Shown here piece after piece: positions 50,591-58,708 of a stretch of DNA of 64,000 bases. The translations under genes and the position numbers were made by a program. The DNA comes from a virus. The notes under the pieces are model-generated. The model did no database searches. It was given only the letters and a program-made list of their open reading frames with translations, and was not told the DNA's origin. The stretch is taken from positions 1-64,000 of IMG/VR virus record IMGVR_UViG_3300009129_000005. The stretch is one strand, 5' to 3'. Within the stretch, counting starts at the first letter, position 1. Every line of letters starts with the position of its first letter.

Positions 50591-51948
50591 TGGCACAACA
50601 ATATTTTTACGATAAACAAATTCGCAGATACATTCAACAGTTTATAAGACTGTTTAGTGGATTTAGTGTACAAATGGGAAAGAACGATAATGATCTCCCC
50701 ATATACCAACAAGTACCTGTACGTTATGGTGACATTAATCGTATGGCGGCACACATAACAAGAGAGAACAGTGAGAACATTGTTAATACTGTTCCATTTA
50801 TAAGTTGTTATGTAACATCATTAGATATGTTTGCTGAAAGACGAACATATCAAGATCATGTTGATAAAGTACAAGTCAATGAAAAGAAATATGATGAAAC
50901 TACTGGAAAATATACTAACGAACTAGGCAACCAATATACTGTTGAAAGATACGCACCTGTTCCTTATATGTTAGTAATGAACTGTGATATTTGGACATCA
51001 AATACAGATCAAAAGTTACAATTAATGGAACAAATCTTAGTATTGTTTAATCCAACATTAGATATTAGAACTAACAACAGTCCAGTTGATTGGACTGCTT
51101 TAAGTCATGTAGAATTAACAAATACATCATGGAGTACTAGAAGTGTAGGATCAAGCATTGATGATATTATTGATGTAGCCACATTAACTTTTAATATTCC
51201 AGTGTATATTACTCCTCCTGCAAAATTAAAACAGCAAAAACTTATTCATACTATTATTAGTGAATTATATAGTTTAGATGATGTTGACTTAGAAAACTTT
51301 AAAGAAAATAAAACATTTGATACATCAACATTAAAATATACTGTTGTAACATACAAAGATAAAAAAGCAAAATATCTAAATGGTAATTTACAAATACTAA
51401 ATGACAAGGGAACAAATCTAGACGACGATGGAGTAGTATTAGAATGGGATAAAGTATTGTTACCATTTGGTGTATTAAGAAATGGAATAAGTCAATTAAG
51501 ACTTAGAAAAGGTAGTGATATAGATGATGATTCAAACGATATAATTGGAAGACTAGAAGAACACCCATCTGATCCTAACCTTCTTAAAGTTACAATAGAC
51601 AATTCAACATTACCAACAAATACACTAACGGCCATTGATGCTGTTGTAGATCCTGCTAAAAATTATCCAGGTGATGGAAGTGTTCCAGCCGCAGTTACAG
51701 GGCAACGTTATATTATATTAAACAATGCTCCTATAAATGCTTTATGGACTAGCGTAGTTGCTAACAAAAATGATATTATAGAATACAACGGTTCAACTTG
51801 GACTGTTAGTTTTGATAGCTCTACAATAAGTGATACACAATACGTAACAAATGTTTCATCCGATGACCAACTTGAATGGAATAGCAAAGAATGGATTAAC
51901 AGTTATGAAGGCATATATAATTCAGGTTACTGGCGAATATATCTCTAA
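50590..51948 (+). CDS. 15: Tail completion/sheath stabiliser protein (T4 gp15)
   Basis: A 452-aa protein with a gp15 N-terminal domain: QQYFYDKQIRRYIQQFIRLF, VPVRYGDINRMAAH and QLMEQILVLFNPTL follow the T4 gp15 order. It caps the finished tail tube and sheath. It is longer than T4 gp15 (272 aa) because of a C-terminal extension of beta modules (about residues 250-452). The TAATG overlap with gp14 suggests translational coupling. Confidence 0.85.
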   Translation: MAQQYFYDKQIRRYIQQFIRLFSGFSVQMGKNDNDLPIYQQVPVRYGDINRMAAHITRENSENIVNTVPFISCYVTSLDMFAERRTYQDHVDKVQVNEKKYDETTGKYTNELGNQYTVERYAPVPYMLVMNCDIWTSNTDQKLQLMEQILVLFNPTLDIRTNNSPVDWTALSHVELTNTSWSTRSVGSSIDDIIDVATLTFNIPVYITPPAKLKQQKLIHTIISELYSLDDVDLENFKENKTFDTSTLKYTVVTYKDKKAKYLNGNLQILNDKGTNLDDDGVVLEWDKVLLPFGVLRNGISQLRLRKGSDIDDDSNDIIGRLEEHPSDPNLLKVTIDNSTLPTNTLTAIDAVVDPAKNYPGDGSVPAAVTGQRYIILNNAPINALWTSVVANKNDIIEYNGSTWTVSFDSSTISDTQYVTNVSSDDQLEWNSKEWINSYEGIYNSGYWRIYL

Positions 51949-51957
51949 TTTTTTAAT

Positions 51958-52389
51958 ATGATAATAGCGAGCGGTTGCATTTTTTTAAGCATAGACACTG
52001 GCAGAGTAATGCTACAGCAAAGAAGTGGTGCAGTTAATCATCCTAGAACGTGGGGATTTTTTGGTGGTAAGGGTGAAGAAAATGAACGACCTATTGAAAC
52101 TTTATATAGAGAAATGGAAGAAGAAATAGGATTAGTACCTTCTATTGATAAAGTTATTCCTATAAACAAATTTACTAGCCCTAATAAAAAATTTATATAT
52201 AATAGCTTCGTTGTTACTGTAGATGATGAATTTATTCCTGTACTTAATAACGAAAGCGATGGCTACTGTTGGGTTAAAATAGGAAATTGGCCTAGACCAT
52301 TACACCCTGGTGCAAAAATACAATTTAATTCAAAACAGTTTGTTAAAAAACTTAAAACTGTACACGCACAACAAATAAAGAAAAAATAA
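51958..52389 (+). CDS. Nudix hydrolase
   Basis: A 143-aa Nudix enzyme. A perfect Nudix box G-x5-E-x7-REMEEEIGL spans Gly37 to Leu59. The family hydrolyses nucleoside diphosphates linked to another group (NTP sanitation, ADP-ribose, mRNA caps). The substrate cannot be read from the box. It is the last gene of the plus-strand cassette, 9 nt after gp15, so probably a late gene. Confidence 0.9.
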   Translation: MIIASGCIFLSIDTGRVMLQQRSGAVNHPRTWGFFGGKGEENERPIETLYREMEEEIGLVPSIDKVIPINKFTSPNKKFIYNSFVVTVDDEFIPVLNNESDGYCWVKIGNWPRPLHPGAKIQFNSKQFVKKLKTVHAQQIKKK

Positions 52390-52390
52390 T

Positions 52391-52666
52391 TTAATTATTT
52401 TCTTTCATAAAGACTTTATATTCTTCAACTTTATCTTTGTTTAAACATGCAAGTCTAACTAATGAAACTGGTTTATTTTTAATTACATCTTCAAATTCTT
52501 GCAATACTTCTATTTTATGTTCTTTTCCAAACGTTGGATCAGATATCATTGACAAGCACGAAGATGCACTTGGATATAAACTATCCTCATTAATATGATA
52601 TAAGTATTGGTATTTGTTTGTGCTACTGTTGAACATCACTATCATAGCGATAATAAAATAATTCAT
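52391..52666 (-). CDS. Small putative exported or membrane protein
   Basis: A 91-aa protein with a short hydrophobic N-terminus (NYFIIAMIVMF) that may be a signal peptide or anchor, followed by a polar domain with two cysteines (SSCLSMISD, RLACLNKD). It starts 1 nt after the glycosyltransferase-like gene's end region on the same strand. Unknown function. Confidence 0.55.
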   Translation of the reverse strand: MNYFIIAMIVMFNSSTNKYQYLYHINEDSLYPSASSCLSMISDPTFGKEHKIEVLQEFEDVIKNKPVSLVRLACLNKDKVEEYKVFMKENN

Positions 52667-53755
52667 TTACTCAGTTATTCGCTTTTTCATACTAGCAACA
52701 AACTGTTCACGTAACCATTCATAATCATTAATTTTATTTAATTCTTCTGGGTTATCTTTATGTTCTATACCGTATGCTTTACCTTCTAATGCACCTTTAA
52801 TACAATAACGTCCAAAACGTCCACCATTATCAATTGTACACCATGCTTCTAATCTTGCATCTGTTTCTTCTTGTTTTTGGTTAGGGTTTACAGAACTTGC
52901 TAACTTAACACATTCACGAAATGCACTACGCCATGTTCTATATGGATCTTTATTAAATCGAGTAATATTTGATATATCACTTACTGGTTGATAAAATGCT
53001 GAACCTGTTGTATAATCTGGCAATTCATGTCCTAATGAAAGTAATTGTTCTTTTGGAAATAACTTAACACCACCATAACCATATTCTAAATCGTTAATTG
53101 GGTTTCTTGCACTCCATACAAAAGTTGTATTTTTTCTACTACTCATTGGTGGAATATAATCAAAACTAAAATGTCCTGTTATATCTGCATCAGCGTCAAC
53201 AATATAAACCATTTCTGTTTTTGCTAATTCACCTGCACGTTTATGTGCATTGCCAATACCTTCAACATTTTTTACGTGTTGAGCATCTTTAAATCTATTT
53301 CTTAATTTTTGGAAATTTTCATCTGCTTCAGCTTCATGAAAACTAATCATGAATACATCAAATTCTGCTACATGATAACTTGATACAAGTTTGTTTTGTA
53401 CTGTTCCATGTGACATACTGTTTGTAGGAACTAATTGAATGTCTCCCCAACTAACTGGTCTGTTAGTTCGTTTAACTACTCTAGGAAATGTATGAATAAA
53501 ATTCTTACCCATATCACTAGGTCTATATTGCCATGAAAACGTTGGATTTACTTCAATTTCATCAAATACTATCCAAGCCATATCATGTTCATCTTTATAT
53601 TTAGATGCTAACTCTAGTAACGCTTCTTCGTCCGTTAATTTTATAGGTGTTTTAATAATTGGATATGAATCAAACATAAACTTTTTCAATCTATCCCAAG
53701 GTGTTACAACACTTTGTCCTTGGAAATCTTTTCTTGTATTAATTAAATTAATCAT
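52667..53755 (-). CDS. Glycosyltransferase-like protein
   Basis: A 362-aa protein. YIVDADADITGHFSF near residue 187 gives a D-x-D motif of GT-A enzymes, and GNAHKRAGELAKTEMVYIVD around residues 169-188 fits the nucleotide-sugar fold. The start ATG 53755 overlaps the upstream gene by 8 nt; a GTG at 53782 is less likely. Probably modifies a virion or host surface glycan or DNA; substrate unknown. Confidence 0.7.
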   Translation of the reverse strand: MINLINTRKDFQGQSVVTPWDRLKKFMFDSYPIIKTPIKLTDEEALLELASKYKDEHDMAWIVFDEIEVNPTFSWQYRPSDMGKNFIHTFPRVVKRTNRPVSWGDIQLVPTNSMSHGTVQNKLVSSYHVAEFDVFMISFHEAEADENFQKLRNRFKDAQHVKNVEGIGNAHKRAGELAKTEMVYIVDADADITGHFSFDYIPPMSSRKNTTFVWSARNPINDLEYGYGGVKLFPKEQLLSLGHELPDYTTGSAFYQPVSDISNITRFNKDPYRTWRSAFRECVKLASSVNPNQKQEETDARLEAWCTIDNGGRFGRYCIKGALEGKAYGIEHKDNPEELNKINDYEWLREQFVASMKKRITE

Positions 53756-54398
53756 TGCAATCGTCCTTAATTGTATATGCACGTGTTCCTATGTGTGCAA
53801 TTCTGTCACTTAACTCGTGACTAATATTTACTTCGTATCCATTGTCGTTAGCAAGGCTACAAAAGTATATATCTTCTCCTACTAAATTAGTATAATCTTT
53901 GCTATACTCAATCTTGTAATGAGGTCGAGAAATATTTTCGTATACTTCTCTTTTAACTAACATCATTCCACTTCCTACTGCCCAAACTTTTTCAATTCCT
54001 TTTCCTGAAAAAACTCTACTATCTAAATCATTTTTACTTTTAAAGGCAACCGGCCTATGTGGTGGAACTCTTGTTGAATAATTTCCTGCTATAATGTCTT
54101 TATCAGCTGCCAATAATATATTTAATGTATCTACTGGAAACTGCATATCTGCATCTATCCACATTATATGTGTGCATTTTGTATCTAGTGCTTGATCAAC
54201 TAACTGTTGTCTTTGCATTGCTACTTCACTGCCCATATTAAAATGCAATGAAGTTATGAGTCCAGTTTCACCACACTTTTTTTGAAGCATGGCTAAACTG
54301 TACGCAAAAACCGCTGTAACTTGATTCTGCACAGGAACACAAATTGCTACATCTGCGGAATTATTCTTTTTATAATAATGGTTTGTTGTACTGACCAT
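53748..54398 (-). CDS. GT-A glycosyltransferase family 2-like
   Basis: A 216-aa protein with ADVAICVPVQNQVTAVFA at the N-terminus (strand and loop of GT2), MWIDADMQFPVDTL (D-x-D-like metal site) and LVGEDIYFCSLA (acceptor ED motif). It forms a pair with the next gene, with an 8-nt overlap. Probably works in the same glycan pathway. Confidence 0.8.
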   Translation of the reverse strand: MVSTTNHYYKKNNSADVAICVPVQNQVTAVFAYSLAMLQKKCGETGLITSLHFNMGSEVAMQRQQLVDQALDTKCTHIMWIDADMQFPVDTLNILLAADKDIIAGNYSTRVPPHRPVAFKSKNDLDSRVFSGKGIEKVWAVGSGMMLVKREVYENISRPHYKIEYSKDYTNLVGEDIYFCSLANDNGYEVNISHELSDRIAHIGTRAYTIKDDCND

Positions 54399-54401
54399 TA
54401 A

Positions 54402-54824
54402 TTACTTTTCAGAAGCGAGTTCTGATTGTAGTTCTGCTTCAATTTGCTGAACTTCGTAATTAAGTTGTTTAGCTATTGATGTAGCCGATTTAACACATGC
54501 GGCAAACGCCTCATCTTCTAAGGCTACCATGTAATTCATGTGTTCTGGTTGTACTTTACCAATTGTTAAAATATCAATCGCCGCTAATTTTGCTAAACGA
54601 TTTACCCAATATTCTTCTTCTGAAGAATCAATATCAGCCAATAATGCGTCTACATCATGTTCTGCACTAAAGTCTTTATAAATATCTTCTAGAATTTGAA
54701 GATCAGGGTGTTTTTGTTCTCGAGCCTGCATAAGCTCTTGGGTTAATACTTGTGCTTTCCTCGCTGGTGTTGGGTGAGCGCCAAGTACAAACGTTTCAAT
54801 TTCAAAACGTGTTCTAATACTCAT
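54402..54824 (-). CDS. Conserved phage protein, helical
   Basis: A 140-aa helical protein with the conserved-looking start SIRTRFEIETFVLGAHPTPA, and YWVNRLAKLAAIDILTIGK near residue 72. It is common in T4-like marine phages by appearance but without assigned function. Late box upstream, entangled with a terminator. Confidence 0.65.
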   Translation of the reverse strand: MSIRTRFEIETFVLGAHPTPARKAQVLTQELMQAREQKHPDLQILEDIYKDFSAEHDVDALLADIDSSEEEYWVNRLAKLAAIDILTIGKVQPEHMNYMVALEDEAFAACVKSATSIAKQLNYEVQQIEAELQSELASEK

Positions 54825-54864
54825 TGTATATTTTCTCCTGTGTCTTTATTTTATTGTATAATAA

Positions 54865-54887
54865 CAACGCTGTCATTGACAGCGTTG
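54865..54887 (-). terminator. Terminator overlapping the late promoter start site
   Basis: Perfect 10-bp stem CAACGCTGTC/GACAGCGTTG with a 3-nt loop. The predicted start of the late box at 54888-54896 falls within the first arm (minus strand), so only read-through RNA can form the full hairpin. Confidence 0.75.
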
Positions 54888-54896
54888 CTATTTATG
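54888..54896 (-). promoter_or_regulatory. Late promoter box
   Basis: Minus strand CATAAATAG, 63 bp before the ATG at 54824. Confidence 0.6.
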
Positions 54897-54915
54897 TTAT
54901 TCGTATGACTAACTA

Positions 54916-55101
54916 TTAACCGTCTGCTCCAGTCGGATTAGGATTCTGCCATCCACCGAAAGTTGCTGATAATTTAATATTTGTTGTTACTGATGGTGAA
55001 ATGTAGTTACCAAGTGTACTCATAGAAATTGTTCCACTAAGTCCAAAGTAGTTACGTACTTGTCCCATTGTAATAGTTGCGCCTGTTGCTGGTAATGCCA
55101 T
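54916..55101 (-). CDS. Very small virion-like protein
   Basis: A 61-aa protein (ATGATITMGQVRNYFGLSG, then ISMSTLGNYISP) with a pattern seen in short phage appendage proteins. It has its own late box and terminator, so it is a single-gene unit. Probably a minor virion protein. Confidence 0.65.
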   Translation of the reverse strand: MALPATGATITMGQVRNYFGLSGTISMSTLGNYISPSVTTNIKLSATFGGWQNPNPTGADG

Positions 55102-55157
55102 AATTTGACTCCTTGCGTGTAATTATCGATAAATGCACTGCATATTGCATTGCAATT

Positions 55158-55166
55158 ATATTTATC
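55158..55166 (-). promoter_or_regulatory. Late promoter box
   Basis: Minus strand GATAAATAT, 57 bp before the ATG at 55101. Confidence 0.6.
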
Positions 55167-55195
55167 TAAATGCCCTCAGAGCATATAGTAGTATA

Positions 55196-56311
55196 TTATT
55201 CTTTATTTTGGTTTTCTTTTAAGTCTGTTAGTTGTTTTTGTAAACCTTCTATAATTCCTTGTTGCTCTTTAATTGCTTCAATTAATAAACCTGTTATATT
55301 TCCATATGCTACAGATTTCATTCCTTCGCTATCAGTATGAACTACTTCTGGAAAAAATTCTTCTACTTCTTGTGCTATAACACCTGTACTATGTCTTCCA
55401 TCTTTCTCAAAGTTTACACCTCTTAAACAATTAACTAGATCTATAGGATTATTAATTGTTTCTATATTTCTTTTTAATCTCTTATCTGAGTATGCTGTAA
55501 TATCACCAGTCGCTGTAAAACTACCAGTGTATGAACCACTCATTTCAAATTCTGTAGTATTTAATGTTAGTCCATTACCTGCTGTATATGTTGTGTTGCC
55601 TGTGTCAACATAGTTACTAGCATGAATAGTTCCAGCAGATGCGGCTGTCCAATCTATATGTTCGTTAGCAACAAAATCTGAAAATCCATCATGTGTTAAT
55701 GCTGAAATTGCTGATGTACGTGCTGTTGTTTCTGCACCAATTAAATTAGTTATTGTTGTACTGAAATTAGCATCATCGCCTAACGCCGCGGCTAATTCAT
55801 TTAATGTATCCAATGCACCTGGTGCTGAATCTATCAATGCATCAATTTTTAATTGTGCTCTAGCATCTGCTCTAGCATTAGTAAAATATAAATTACTTGC
55901 TTCTGCTATATCATCTGTGTCTAAAGATCCTGTTCCTGATGTTACTGCTGAATTTACATATGCTTCATATGCAGTTGTAATTGAGGCTGTTTGTGCTGTA
56001 TCTGCCGCCGCAAATTCTGTACGAATTAACGCACGATCTGTTGTAGCTGCCGCTGTTATAGTTGAAAGTGCTGATACTGCTCTAGCGTCTGTAAAGAATA
56101 TGTTAGTTGAGCCTTCTGTTAAGTTATCTGTGTTTATTGATGATTCCATAGCATCTTGTACAACTACATTTTTTAATGTAATCGTGCCGCCACTATGCGT
56201 TAACACATCTACGCCATTAATTTGTAACTTATCTAGATCACTACTAGTTGAAATACCCGCACCAGCGTCTGTATCTGATATTACTTTATCTGTTCCTATA
56301 TAGAAAGCCAT
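55196..56311 (-). CDS. Tail fibre with S74 intramolecular chaperone
   Basis: A 371-aa fibre. The shaft has repeats such as NTDNLTEGSTNIFFTDAR and ASNLYFTNARADARA. The last ~100 residues are a Peptidase_S74 autoprocessing chaperone (ITAYSDKRLKRNIETI with the cleavage Ser/Lys pair; STGVIAQEVEEFFPEVVHT; SVAYGNITGLLIEAI). The chaperone trimerises the fibre and then cuts itself off. Paralogue of the gene at 58709. Confidence 0.9.
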   Translation of the reverse strand: MAFYIGTDKVISDTDAGAGISTSSDLDKLQINGVDVLTHSGGTITLKNVVVQDAMESSINTDNLTEGSTNIFFTDARAVSALSTITAAATTDRALIRTEFAAADTAQTASITTAYEAYVNSAVTSGTGSLDTDDIAEASNLYFTNARADARAQLKIDALIDSAPGALDTLNELAAALGDDANFSTTITNLIGAETTARTSAISALTHDGFSDFVANEHIDWTAASAGTIHASNYVDTGNTTYTAGNGLTLNTTEFEMSGSYTGSFTATGDITAYSDKRLKRNIETINNPIDLVNCLRGVNFEKDGRHSTGVIAQEVEEFFPEVVHTDSEGMKSVAYGNITGLLIEAIKEQQGIIEGLQKQLTDLKENQNKE

Positions 56312-56334
56312 AACTTTTCTCCATTGTTATTAAT

Positions 56335-56343
56335 GTATTTATC
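56335..56343 (-). promoter_or_regulatory. Late promoter box
   Basis: Minus strand GATAAATAC, 24 bp before the ATG at 56311. Confidence 0.7.
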
Positions 56344-56353
56344 ATAAATTATA

Positions 56354-56695
56354 TTAATATCCAGGAGATTCAACCCAGCCTAGACTGTTATCACCTTGAT
56401 AAACTGATTCAACCCAAACATAAGTTTTACCATCTGTTGGATATGTTATAGGTGGTTGCCAATCATGATTATCATCTAATGTCCATGAATCATGTGGCTG
56501 AGGCCTAACAAATACTTCATTTGTTTTATCCCAAGTAAAGCCTATATCGGCTTTTTGTTTTCTAAAGTTATTATTATAACTATATTGTACCCAACGAAAC
56601 TCATCACCTCTTACACCAGTGTTAATAAAATCTTTTTCAGCAACGATTAGTTCTGTGACAATATTGTTATTATCTATTTTTGCAAAATGTGACAT
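56354..56695 (-). CDS. Tail-fibre-region accessory protein
   Basis: A 113-aa protein with HFAKIDNNNIVTELIVAEKD at the N-terminus and many Trp residues (WDKTNEVFVRPQPHDSW, YVWVESVYQGDNSLGW). Such short proteins accompany tail fibres in marine phages, as chaperone or distal tip part. ATG overlaps the upstream stop (TAATG). Confidence 0.7.
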   Translation of the reverse strand: MSHFAKIDNNNIVTELIVAEKDFINTGVRGDEFRWVQYSYNNNFRKQKADIGFTWDKTNEVFVRPQPHDSWTLDDNHDWQPPITYPTDGKTYVWVESVYQGDNSLGWVESPGY

Positions 56696-58617
56696 TATGT
56701 TTCATACCTTATAATTACAATTCCAGAGCCGCCGGCACCGCCATTACCATTACCGTGAGCGCCACCACCTCCTCCACCGCCAGTATTAGCACCGCCATTA
56801 CCTGCTGTAGCAGTACTGCTGGCACCATTACCACCTGCGTTTCTTGCTGTACCACCACCGGTACCACCACTAGAAGATTCAGCAGATCCGCCTCCTCCTC
56901 CGCCTTCGCCGCCGTTGCCGGCCGCGGAACACATACCGCCGCCTCCGCCGCCACCTGCATAAAAGTATCCGTTTCCATCTAAATTCCATAGTTCGCCACC
57001 ACCGCCACCGCCAGATGGGCCACCTTGAGCTCCATCTCCACCGACAGCCGCTTTACCGCCACCGCCTCCTGCCGCGTGGCATCCTGTTTGGTTTCCGTTA
57101 CCACCATTATTACCTTGACCTGCTGTACCTTGACCTGGCGTACCAGATGATGCTCCTGTACTATGTCCTTCACCACCACCTGAACCACCAGCGGCGCCTG
57201 TACCATATCCTGATCCGCCACCGCCTCCACCAATTGCTGTAGCAATGCTTCCAAAAGAAGTGTTGCCACCATTACCTGCTACACCATTTGTATGTGTAGA
57301 ACCCGAGCCGCCACCGCCAATAGATATTACGTGAGCTCCTGTACTAATAGTATAATTTGTTGCTGTTAACATACCACCAGCACCACCGCCACCACCAATG
57401 TGGCTTCCTCCGCCACCTCCGCCTGCGACAACTAGGTAATCAATAGGACCTCCTGTTGTAACAGTAAATGTTCCTGATGATGTAAATGTGTGCATAGTAT
57501 AACTTCCATATGTTGATGTAGTGCCACCCGATGCTGAACCACCCCATCCGCCATATAAATCTCCTTCGCCCTCTCCTATATTACTCCAAATATTATTATT
57601 AGTTGTAGCATCGGTACAAACATAAGATTCACCAGAAGAAGAATTAATCCAAAGATGTCCTACTGCTGATGGGTTAGCTGTTATAGTTGGGTCTGAAGAT
57701 GATACTGTAGCATCTGTTAAACTAGCAAGTGTTGATGAACCTGATGATATACCTGTTAAGGCAGAACCATCTCCAGTAAATGCTGTTGCACTTACGGTTC
57801 CTGATACAGTTACACCAGAAGCAGTTGTTTCAATTTTCTTAGAGTTGTCGTAATATAAATCTACAGAGCCATTTACATCTGCTCTGATAAGAACTTCACT
57901 ACTAGCTTCGTTTACTACATAAAAGTTACCATTAGTTCTCAATGCTAAATTACCAGTACCTTTATCTTTTATTATGCTATCAGAACCATCATGATAAATA
58001 TTAAAATCATCACCAGTACCCATTTGTATTATACCATTATCAGCAAGAATAATTTCATTAGCACCCATATTAAGATTGCCTGACATAGTTCCGCCAGTTG
58101 TCATTAATGCACCAGATGATGTTACATTTGCTGTATCAGTTACGTCTGCTAAAGTCTCAATAGTATCTAATTTATTCTTTAATGTATTTGTAAAGTTATT
58201 TTGAGTTAATCCGCCGTCACCTACTGAATATGTAGTATCTGTGTAATTACTAGCATGTATAGTACCTGCTGATGCTTGTGCCCAATCAACAATACCAGAA
58301 ATATTAGTTAAAGCAGAACCATCTCCAACAAATGAAGTTGCTGTAACTGTACCTGCTGTAAGATTACCTTTAACAAGACTTAAATCTGTGGCATCAACAC
58401 TATTAACTGAGGTTGATCCTAAACTAATTGAATTTATTAAAAGAAACTCATCTGTACTGCTATCTTTAACAAGACCTGCATATGATGTAGCTCCTATTTT
58501 ACCTAAAAATCCAACATCAACCGCAGATGATCCGTCTTTGTTCAGTATAAGAAGTGGGTCAGTAAACCCAACCTCTGTACTTATTATGTTAGTTGATTGT
58601 ATTCCTCTAAAAGCCAT
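56695..58617 (-). CDS. Tail fibre/adhesin with glycine-rich C-terminal domain
   Basis: A 640-aa fibre. The N-terminal ~340 residues carry fibre repeats and predicted beta strands. The C-terminal ~230 residues are a Gly-rich adhesin domain (GGGGGSHIGGGGGAGG; GGEGGGGGGSAESSS) closing with GSGIVIIRYET. Gly-rich domains form sandwich tips in phage adhesins and vary to change host recognition. GC-rich compared with flanks due to Gly codons. Late box upstream. Confidence 0.88.
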   Translation of the reverse strand: MAFRGIQSTNIISTEVGFTDPLLILNKDGSSAVDVGFLGKIGATSYAGLVKDSSTDEFLLINSISLGSTSVNSVDATDLSLVKGNLTAGTVTATSFVGDGSALTNISGIVDWAQASAGTIHASNYTDTTYSVGDGGLTQNNFTNTLKNKLDTIETLADVTDTANVTSSGALMTTGGTMSGNLNMGANEIILADNGIIQMGTGDDFNIYHDGSDSIIKDKGTGNLALRTNGNFYVVNEASSEVLIRADVNGSVDLYYDNSKKIETTASGVTVSGTVSATAFTGDGSALTGISSGSSTLASLTDATVSSSDPTITANPSAVGHLWINSSSGESYVCTDATTNNNIWSNIGEGEGDLYGGWGGSASGGTTSTYGSYTMHTFTSSGTFTVTTGGPIDYLVVAGGGGGGSHIGGGGGAGGMLTATNYTISTGAHVISIGGGGSGSTHTNGVAGNGGNTSFGSIATAIGGGGGGSGYGTGAAGGSGGGEGHSTGASSGTPGQGTAGQGNNGGNGNQTGCHAAGGGGGKAAVGGDGAQGGPSGGGGGGELWNLDGNGYFYAGGGGGGGMCSAAGNGGEGGGGGGSAESSSGGTGGGTARNAGGNGASSTATAGNGGANTGGGGGGGAHGNGNGGAGGSGIVIIRYET

Positions 58618-58640
58618 TTGCTATTCCTTTAATTATAATA

Positions 58641-58649
58641 GTATTTATC
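58641..58649 (-). promoter_or_regulatory. Late promoter box
   Basis: Minus strand GATAAATAC, 24 bp before the ATG at 58617, directly after a strong terminator. Confidence 0.75.
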
Positions 58650-58663
58650 GAATAGCCATAAAA

Positions 58664-58687
58664 AAGCAGGGTATTTCTACCCTGCTT
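58664..58687. terminator. Strong intrinsic terminator
   Basis: Perfect 10-bp stem AAGCAGGGTA/TACCCTGCTT with loop TTTC, followed on the minus strand by TTTTTAT. It ends the fibre gene at 58709. Confidence 0.92.
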
Positions 58688-58708
58688 GATTATTTTGTAA
58701 TTAAATAA

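Noticed and set aside
56715-57272. Extra frames in the glycine-rich fibre (Val/Ala-rich products)
   Set aside because: They are shadows of the GGN-rich codon run; composition and context are not those of real genes.
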